Shown: in pieces, positions 6,613 to 11,403 of the stretch
How positions within the stretch are numbered: position 1 is the stretch's first letter
Layout: each line of letters starts with the position of its first letter
Made by a program: the position numbers and the translations under genes
Assembly: GCA_001873845.1 (NCBI GenBank)
Contig: MNZY01000072.1
Coordinates: 1 to 11,403, forward strand
Direction: 5' to 3'
From: Candidatus Altarchaeum sp. CG2_30_32_3053
GTDB taxonomy: Archaea > Altiarchaeota > Altiarchaeia > Altiarchaeales > Altiarchaeaceae
DNA: 11,403 bases
Notes under the pieces: model-generated
What the model saw: the letters and a program-made list of their open reading frames with translations, nothing else
Database searches by the model: none
What the model was told of the DNA's origin: nothing

Positions 6613-7503
6613 TTATTCTATTATAATATTCAATCCGTTAATAAAAGCCACAACACTCGCCATTACTATATCTTCATGAACTCCTTTTGCAACGATGCTT
6701 CTCTTCCTATCACCAACTCTTATTGTCACTTCCGCAAGGGCATCACTTCCACCACTGATCGCATCCAAATGATATTCTTCAAGTTTTATGTTTTTAATAT
6801 TTTTATATTCAACATTTCTTATTGCATTTAGAGCAGAGTCAACAACACCTACACATTCGCTCGTTGAAATTTTTTCTTTATCATCAATTTGTAATTTTAC
6901 AAACGCAAATGGCTTTTTTCCATAATCATCATAGACCCGTAAATCAACAAGTTTGATCTTTTCACTTCTTTTTCTTCCCAATAGATCATCCGCAATTGCC
7001 AACAAATCTTGCTCTGTAACCTTCTTTCCTTTGTCTCCCAAATCCTTAACTCTTTTAGTTATTTCTAAAATTTGTTCCTTTGAAAAATTATATTTGAATT
7101 CCTGCAATTTACTTTCAACCGCATGTGCTCCTATAAGTTTTCCTAAAACAATCCTTCTCTTTGCCCCGACCATTTCCGGTTTTATTGGTTCATAGTTCTC
7201 AACTTTTTTTAGAACACCGTCAACATGAATCCCTGCCTCGTGCGCAAAGGCATTATCCCCAACAAATGGAAAATTCGGAGGAATTTTTATGCCGTATAAA
7301 TGTTCAATTAACTTGCTGGTTTCATAAATTTTTTCTATTTTTATATTACTTTCAATATCATGCAAAATTTTTGCCCCCATAATCACTTGCTCTAAATCAG
7401 CATTTCCTGATCTTTCCCCCAGTCCATTTACAGTAACATGCGGCAAAATTGCTCCTGCGTCTATCGCCGCCAATGTATTTGGCGACAGCCAAACCAAAAT
7501 CAT
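6613..7503 (-). CDS. leuA: 2-isopropylmalate synthase, C-terminal part (frameshifted gene)
   Basis: This is the downstream frame of a broken leuA-type gene. True homology starts at NTLAAIDAG (about 7479); the first eight residues from the nominal ATG at 7503 are out-of-frame sequence. Visible elements are the VNGLGERSGN signature of the HMGL-like barrel, HEAGIH of the linker subdomain, and a C-terminal LeuA regulatory domain from about SEKIKLVDLRVY to the end, normally the site of end-product feedback. Joined to the N-terminal part, the protein would be 489 residues, the usual length for archaeal LeuA/CimA enzymes. The motif that usually reads GKHSG or GKHTG is GKLIG here (joined residues 314-318), losing the histidine. 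Ending the gene at TAA (6613-6615) restores the full domain. Whether this fragment is translated alone is unknown. Confidence 0.85.
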   Translation of the reverse strand: MILVWLSPNTLAAIDAGAILPHVTVNGLGERSGNADLEQVIMGAKILHDIESNIKIEKIYETSKLIEHLYGIKIPPNFPFVGDNAFAHEAGIHVDGVLKKVENYEPIKPEMVGAKRRIVLGKLIGAHAVESKLQEFKYNFSKEQILEITKRVKDLGDKGKKVTEQDLLAIADDLLGRKRSEKIKLVDLRVYDDYGKKPFAFVKLQIDDKEKISTSECVGVVDSALNAIRNVEYKNIKNIKLEEYHLDAISGGSDALAEVTIRVGDRKRSIVAKGVHEDIVMASVVAFINGLNIIIE

Positions 7504-8083
7504 TATGGCAATGAACTGCCAATGGTGTTGAAATTTCTTTTTTGATTGAACTTATAATTTTCTTCATCCTTTCCGGTGTACAAACTCCCACCGTATCGGG
7601 GATGTTTATATATGTAATATTCATAGAGTCCGCAAGTTTGCAAACCCGCAGCATAAATTTTTCCTCCGTCCTTGTTGCATCTTCTAAACTAAAATGAACC
7701 TTAAAGCCATGCTCCTTGCAGTATTGAATACTATCTTCAATTGCTTTTAAAACCTGCTCTTCATCCATATTTAATTTGTATTTCATGTGGATCGGGGATG
7801 TTGCTATGAAAATATGAATTAAATAAACATTTGCTTCTATGCAAGCATCAATATCCTTTTTAGTACATCTTGATAACCCACAAATTTTTTCAGGAATATT
7901 TTTTGAAATTTCTTTTACCGTATTTAACTCTCCTTCTGATGCAGATGGAAATCCCGCTTCAATTATATCAACATTCAATTCATCCAATGCTTGTGCAATT
8001 TTTGTCTTATCTTCCTTTCTTATTGCTACTCCAGGAGTTTGCTCTCCATCCCTCAATGTTGTGTCAAAAATTTTCAGTTGCAC
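7397..8083 (-). CDS. leuA: 2-isopropylmalate synthase, N-terminal part (frameshifted gene)
   Basis: The enzyme condenses acetyl-CoA with 2-oxoisovalerate, the first committed step of leucine synthesis. The start is GTG at 8081-8083: an in-frame TAA lies just upstream and family homology begins at once with KIFDTTLRDGEQTPG (4-18). The metal and catalytic residues R11 and D12, together with HCHND (191-195), are present. IEAGFPSASEGE (41-52) resembles LeuA more than citramalate synthase, which commonly has EAGS there. CimA and related homocitrate synthases remain possible. After A201 the frame is lost: GTCGCCAAATACATTGG has one base too many, and the residues after it are nonsense. Removing one A from that run joins it to the C-terminal part. 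topA ends 47 bases upstream on the same strand. Confidence 0.88.
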   Translation of the reverse strand: MQLKIFDTTLRDGEQTPGVAIRKEDKTKIAQALDELNVDIIEAGFPSASEGELNTVKEISKNIPEKICGLSRCTKKDIDACIEANVYLIHIFIATSPIHMKYKLNMDEEQVLKAIEDSIQYCKEHGFKVHFSLEDATRTEEKFMLRVCKLADSMNITYINIPDTVGVCTPERMKKIISSIKKEISTPLAVHCHNDFGLAVAKYIGGDRRRSNFAACYCKWTGGKIRKC

Positions 8084-8102
8084 TTTGTTAGATTAAAAGT
8101 TA

Positions 8103-8114
8103 TTAAATTAAATT
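8103..8114 (-). promoter_or_regulatory. TATA-like element for the leuA-type gene
   Basis: On the minus strand this reads AATTTAATTTAA, about 20-31 bases before the GTG start. This is the right distance for a leaderless transcript. It suggests the gene can be transcribed independently of topA. Confidence 0.35.
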
Positions 8115-8130
8115 CAAAATATTAAATTAT

Positions 8131-10254
8131 TTACTTTTTCTTCCCAGCACATTCAGGATTTGGACAAAATGTCATTTTCTTTTTATTAATAAATACTAAA
8201 ATTTTCTTTGCTCCACAATCATTACATTCCTTGTCAATTTTTAAATTTCCCTGGGGAAGTTTTACCGTCCATTTACAATTTGGATAATTGCTGCATCCAG
8301 CAAAATTTCCGTAAGGTCCTTTCCTTATTGCCATATTCCCCCCGCATTTTAGACATTTGAATAAAATTTCTTCATTTCTTTTGTTATATTCCTCTGCCTT
8401 CATTCCATTAAGCAATGCCTTCCCGATTGCAAATTCCTCTTTCTTAAATTTGTTGGAAATTTCTATGAGTGTTTTCTTTGCTTCATCTATAACTTTATCA
8501 TGAGTTGTCTTTAAATTTTGTATGTTCTCCATATCCTTCTCAAATTTTCTCGTCAAATTTTCATCTATAATATCACTGCAATGTTTTTCCAATGTATCAA
8601 CAACAGCAATTCCAAAAGGAGTTACTTCAATTGCCTTATCCTTTGTCTTAACATAATTTCTCTTAAACAATGTATCAACTATATTTGCCCTTGTTGCTTT
8701 TGTTCCCAAATTTTTTCTTTCCAGTTCTGCAATAATTGAAGAAACATTATATCTTTTTGGCGGCTGTGTTTCCTTTTCATCCATGTTTATTTTTTCAACA
8801 AAAATTTTATCATCTTTTTTCAGTTCTGGCAATTCCTCTTCTTCAAATTTTGCATACTTGTAAATTTTTATCCACCCTAATTCTATCGTCGTTGCACCTT
8901 TTGCGATAAAAATTTCATCGTTATTGTTTATATTTGCAGTAACAATTTCCCTTATTGCGTTATCTCCGAATGTCGCTAAAAACCTTCTAACAATCAAATC
9001 ATACAACTTTTTATGTTCCTCGCTAAATTTTTCCAAGTCCTTATCTTCTCCTGTCGGATGTATTGCCGGATGTGCGGGATCTTCCTTCTTTCCGTTGTTT
9101 GGAAAAATTTTTTGCTTTTTGTTCTTTTCAAACAAAATTTTACATTCCTTGATATAATTATTTGAAAGGTTCATAATTATATCAAGGTAATATCCAATCG
9201 GGTCTGTAAGCTGGTTGCTTGCTGTTCTCGGATAAGAAATTATTCCTGATGTATATAAGTCCTGTGCCAGTTCAAGTGTTCTTCTCGGGTCTATTTTTAG
9301 TTTGGCATAAGCTTCTGTCTGCAGTTCGGTCAAATCAAATGCAGGAGGTGGGGAAATTTTGTTTCTTTTTTTCTTTACTTCTTTAACAATTGCCGCAGCT
9401 TTTCCAACTTTGCATTTTTCTTTAATTTTTAATGCTTTTTCTTTATCAAAAATTTTTCCCTCTTTGTGTTGTGCCAAAAATTTTTCCATATCGTGTTCGT
9501 TCTTTTTGCACTGGATGTAAATTTCCCAATATTTCTTTGGAACAAAATTTTTAATATCCCTTTCTCGGTCAGTTAAAATTTTTAAAGTTGGTCCCTGAAC
9601 TCTTCCAATACTCATCGCCTGAAACTTGCGCAGTATCTTATATAAAGAAGACGATAATGCCTTTGATAAATTTATTCCCCAGAACCAGTCCAAAATATGG
9701 CGAGTCATTCCCGCATAAGCCATTCCTTTGTTTGTACTTTCCAAATTTTTATATGCGTTTAATATTGATTGTTTTGTTAAAGTTGAAAATTTCATTCGTT
9801 TTACATCTTGTTTGAATGGATCAACATTGCAGGCAAATTTTATGGCGTTGAATCCAATAATTTCTCCCTCAATATCGTAATCACAGGAATTTATAAAAAT
9901 GTTGTTTTTTTCTTTCTTTACGATGCTTGCCAGATTTTCTATTGTTTTTATATAGTCCTTTGTATAGTCAGCATTTTTATCCGTTTCATAAGTCGCTCGC
10001 CATTCTACATCAAATGTAGGGTAAGAATAATCCTTGGTTTTCTGTGCTACTCTGTACAAATGTCCAACGGCTGAGCAAACATAAATTTTTTCTACATTTT
10101 CCTTATTTTCTTTACTTTCCTTATTACTTTTATTTTCCTTCAAATTTATTTCAAAGTAGGATACCTTTCCATCCCTTAATTTAGATGCATTTCCAAATGA
10201 AATTGCAATTCTCTCTGCAACGCTTGGTTTCTCAGCAATTATCAAAATTGACAT
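8131..10254 (-). CDS. topA: DNA topoisomerase I (type IA, archaeal)
   Basis: This enzyme relaxes negative supercoils by single-strand cleavage through a 5'-phosphotyrosine. Its 707 residues begin with a TOPRIM domain: E8 in IIAEKPSVAERIA, and the acidic triad D125-x-D127-x-E129 in SCDYDIEGE. GMTRHILDWFWGINLSKAL (182-200) is typical of archaeal members. The catalytic tyrosine is Y341 in GIISYPRTAS (337-346). The HPAIHPTG motif (395-402) and the GTKATRANIV region (517-526) follow. Two zinc modules close the protein: C634, C637, C654 and C660, then C677, C680, C697 and C702. A Lys/Glu/Asn-rich insertion at about 41-56 interrupts the TOPRIM domain and is probably a surface loop. The ATG has no Shine-Dalgarno sequence and is preceded immediately by 27-bp tandem repeats. 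The leuA-type gene follows 47 bases later. Confidence 0.97.
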   Translation of the reverse strand: MSILIIAEKPSVAERIAISFGNASKLRDGKVSYFEINLKENKSNKESKENKENVEKIYVCSAVGHLYRVAQKTKDYSYPTFDVEWRATYETDKNADYTKDYIKTIENLASIVKKEKNNIFINSCDYDIEGEIIGFNAIKFACNVDPFKQDVKRMKFSTLTKQSILNAYKNLESTNKGMAYAGMTRHILDWFWGINLSKALSSSLYKILRKFQAMSIGRVQGPTLKILTDRERDIKNFVPKKYWEIYIQCKKNEHDMEKFLAQHKEGKIFDKEKALKIKEKCKVGKAAAIVKEVKKKRNKISPPPAFDLTELQTEAYAKLKIDPRRTLELAQDLYTSGIISYPRTASNQLTDPIGYYLDIIMNLSNNYIKECKILFEKNKKQKIFPNNGKKEDPAHPAIHPTGEDKDLEKFSEEHKKLYDLIVRRFLATFGDNAIREIVTANINNNDEIFIAKGATTIELGWIKIYKYAKFEEEELPELKKDDKIFVEKINMDEKETQPPKRYNVSSIIAELERKNLGTKATRANIVDTLFKRNYVKTKDKAIEVTPFGIAVVDTLEKHCSDIIDENLTRKFEKDMENIQNLKTTHDKVIDEAKKTLIEISNKFKKEEFAIGKALLNGMKAEEYNKRNEEILFKCLKCGGNMAIRKGPYGNFAGCSNYPNCKWTVKLPQGNLKIDKECNDCGAKKILVFINKKKMTFCPNPECAGKKK

Positions 10255-10258
10255 TTTT

Positions 10259-10358
10259 GATTAGAAATTTGAATTATGAATATAGGATTAGAAATTTGAA
10301 TTATGAATATAGGATTAGAAATTTGAATTATGAATATAGGATTAGAAATTTGAATTAT
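10259..10358. repeat. 27-bp tandem repeat, 3.7 copies, upstream of topA
   Basis: Perfect copies lie at 10259-10285, 10286-10312 and 10313-10339, with a 19-base partial copy at 10340-10358. The unit begins GATTAGAAATTTGAATTATG and ends AATATAG. The block starts four bases before the topA start codon. The plus-strand frame through it encodes a nine-residue repeat (RNLNYEYRI), which is a by-product of the 27-bp period rather than a gene. Confidence 0.97.
10276..10285 (-). promoter_or_regulatory. TATA-like element for topA within a repeat unit
   Basis: On the minus strand CTATATTCAT lies 22-31 bases before the topA ATG, suitable for a leaderless transcript. Because it is part of the 27-bp unit, the same element recurs every 27 bases upstream, so extra start sites are possible. 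Confidence 0.4.
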
Positions 10359-10392
10359 AGATTTAAATTTAACATAATAGATTTAAATTTAA
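10357..10392. repeat. 20-bp period direct repeat beyond the topA repeats
   Basis: ATAGATTTAAATTTAA occurs at 10357-10372 and again at 10377-10392. It adjoins the 27-bp repeat block and contains the palindrome AAATTT in an A/T-only context. Confidence 0.75.
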
Positions 10393-10577
10393 TCATTTAG
10401 ACTTGAGTTTGAAAGATATCTAAAAGTCTCCTTGCTATACTCAACAACGGTAAAAGATGCACTTTTTATGGCGCATTTTCAAAATCATAAAGATTTAAAA
10501 TATATAAAAGTAGCGAAACAAAATGAAAGTATTTTAAAGATTTGAAAAACGCAATTTATAAAGATATGCAGTCCAAT

Positions 10578-10606
10578 TCCTCTCATTTTTAGTATTTATG
10601 AGAGGA
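10578..10606. other. Stem-loop with 9-bp perfect stem
   Basis: TCCTCTCAT (10578-10586) pairs with ATGAGAGGA (10598-10606) around an 11-base loop. The stem is GC-richer than its surroundings. It is followed by A-rich sequence on the plus strand and is not a typical T-tailed terminator. An RNA hairpin or a protein site is possible. Confidence 0.45.
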
Positions 10607-10681
10607 TTAGAATTAAAAAATTAAATTTGTACGATTCACGAAATAATCCCGACATAAAGGTAAAAGAAAATAATAATCTAT

Positions 10682-10895
10682 CTGAATTATATATAATTTA
10701 TTTAAATCCTGAGTTTCCCACCCCAACGTAAAACTTTGGGCGTAATTTTTAAATCCTAAAGATTTAAAAATATCCAAACGATAGTGAGGTTATTTTTGGT
10801 GTTAAGTATAATTAATTTTGTAAATTTTTAAAACTACTCGTAAATTTTTTGATGGTGGGAAAGATGGGCTGAATTATATATAATTTCTTTAAATC
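10682..10895. repeat. 27-bp direct repeats bracketing a short element
   Basis: The 27-bp sequence starting CTGAATTATATATAATTT occurs at 10682-10708 and, with one substitution, at 10869-10895. Each copy contains the 14-bp palindrome AATTATATATAATT. Inside the pair, TTTCCCACC (10714-10722) and GGTGGGAAA (10854-10862) form a 9-bp inverted repeat, so the interior is 149 bp long with inverted ends. No coding sequence lies within. Confidence 0.7.
10746..10792. repeat. Inverted-orientation copy of the left-end hairpin repeat
   Basis: TTTTTAAATC (10746-10755) pairs perfectly with GATTTAAAAA (10761-10770) around the loop CTAAA. The tail TATCCAAACGATAGTGAGGTTA follows (10771-10792). Its reverse complement, containing AACCTCAC and CGTTTGGATA, matches the constant box of the units at 52-98. 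A weaker relative occurs at 10476-10516. Confidence 0.7.
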
Positions 10896-11052
10896 ATAAT
10901 ATTACTCTACATGACAACTTTTTGTTCGTGAGTTGATCAATTTGTATACAATTTTACAAAATTTATTAAAAATTAGTAAAACATTGAATTATTTGTTTTA
11001 GAAATAAAAATCTACTGCAAGAACAAAATTTTTTAGAGAACTCTACGGATGT

Positions 11053-11262
11053 GTGGATAAATCAAATTATAAGAAATACACCTATATAAGAAAAGGTATT
11101 CTTGATGATATTCCCCGCATACAATTATCAAGAGCAGTGATTATTGTAAGAAACGAAGATAAGGAAAAAATTCTTAAATTTTTGCAACACGATGCACTAG
11201 TAGAGATAAGAAAAATTGTTCTCCAAAAGAGCGATAAAATTAAACTTGCAAAGAAATCTTAA
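11053..11262 (+). CDS. Small protein of unknown function, possibly 5'-truncated or with an unusual start
   Basis: This 69-residue basic protein starts at GTG (11053-11055) and ends at TAA. It reads VDKSNYKKYTYIRKGILDDI, then PRIQLSRAVIIVRNEDKEKI and a Lys-rich end. I think this resembles a family of small archaeal proteins with an ELYGY-DKSNYGKY-Y start and a conserved IIVR-EDKEKV core, but this is from memory and the function is unknown. The frame stays open upstream to 11008 and encodes KSTARTKFFRELYGC, which looks like real N-terminal sequence. It lacks ATG, GTG or TTG and is closed by TAA at 11005-11007. The true start is therefore unclear: the start codon may be lost, a rare codon used, or the GTG may be genuine. 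No Shine-Dalgarno sequence is seen. Confidence 0.55.
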   Translation: MDKSNYKKYTYIRKGILDDIPRIQLSRAVIIVRNEDKEKILKFLQHDALVEIRKIVLQKSDKIKLAKKS

Positions 11263-11403
11263 ATACGAATTTATCTACCAATTCATAATTATAGTCATTT
11301 TGACATCTTTTGATAATATTGTTTTTGTCCATATTTATTCTTCAAATCATAATATGTAATATTGATGTTCAAAATAAAATAATCAAAAGTTGAAATTTTC
11401 ACT

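Larger units (their letters stand above)
10393..11007. other. Intergenic region of about 600 bp without genes
   Basis: No reading frame with coding character and no recognisable tRNA or rRNA is present. The region holds a weak hairpin-repeat remnant (10476-10516), a 9-bp stem-loop (10578-10606), a pair of 27-bp direct repeats (10682-10708 and 10869-10895) and an inverted copy of the hairpin repeat (10746-10792). These are described separately. Its density of repeats makes it a candidate for structured RNA or for a site of past insertions. Confidence 0.6.

Noticed and set aside
6571..6831. Plus-strand frame starting MNNQRKNNLKFPN
   Set aside because: It begins in the 37-bp duplication and then runs antisense to the leuA-type gene. 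The opposite strand carries clear homology.
10259..10358. CRISPR array
   Set aside because: The 27-bp repeats are directly contiguous, with no unique spacers between them.
10185..10400. Plus-strand frame with repeated RNLNYEYRI peptides
   Set aside because: It overlaps the 5' end of topA on the other strand, and its repeats follow simply from the 27-bp tandem DNA repeat, whose period is a multiple of three.
10398..10440. Overlapping small inverted repeats AGACTT/AAGTCT and TTGAGT/ACTCAA
   Set aside because: The arms are six bases and cannot nest; such matches are expected by chance in AT-rich DNA.
10850..10875. Possible box C/D guide RNA (TTGATGG followed by GCTGA)
   Set aside because: The boxes are too close, the box C match is imperfect, and the internal D' and C' boxes are absent.

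Overview
The window is AT-rich and looks archaeal. The topoisomerase IA has archaeal sequence features. Most genes have no recognisable Shine-Dalgarno sequence, and several have a TATA-like element about 25 bases before the start codon, as in archaeal leaderless transcripts. Poly-T tracts close the transcription units. The lineage cannot be fixed from sequence alone. Branched-chain amino acid and pyrimidine synthesis genes argue against a minimal, fully dependent symbiont. An uncultivated euryarchaeal or Altiarchaeota-like organism is a weak guess.

Layout: positions 1-150 hold three hairpin repeat units. ilvC (ketol-acid reductoisomerase, +) faces pyrF (orotidine 5'-phosphate decarboxylase, -) across a T-rich terminator region. 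Next come two + genes: an exported, Asn-rich beta-helix (NosD-like) protein ending in a dockerin-type calcium loop, and a protein joining an HExxH metallopeptidase-like domain to a VWA domain. A T-rich region separates them from three - genes, read in the order topA (DNA topoisomerase I), a leuA-type gene broken by a one-base frameshift, and a two-helix membrane protein of unknown function. From 10393 to about 11007 there is no gene, but there are stem-loops, direct repeats and another copy of the hairpin repeat in the opposite orientation. The window ends with a small + gene whose coding sequence seems to extend upstream of its first usable start codon.

How the genes relate: ilvC and leuA both serve branched-chain amino acid synthesis, but they lie far apart on opposite strands. 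pyrF makes UMP, and topA is a housekeeping gene. The beta-helix and VWA genes may form a surface- or assembly-related pair, which is only an inference from adjacency.

The most unusual features are non-coding. One is a dispersed hairpin repeat whose stems differ in sequence yet keep their pairing. The other is a set of unrelated short direct repeats (9, 26, 27 and 37 bp periods) placed immediately upstream of four start codons. No CRISPR array, tRNA, rRNA or transposase was recognised.
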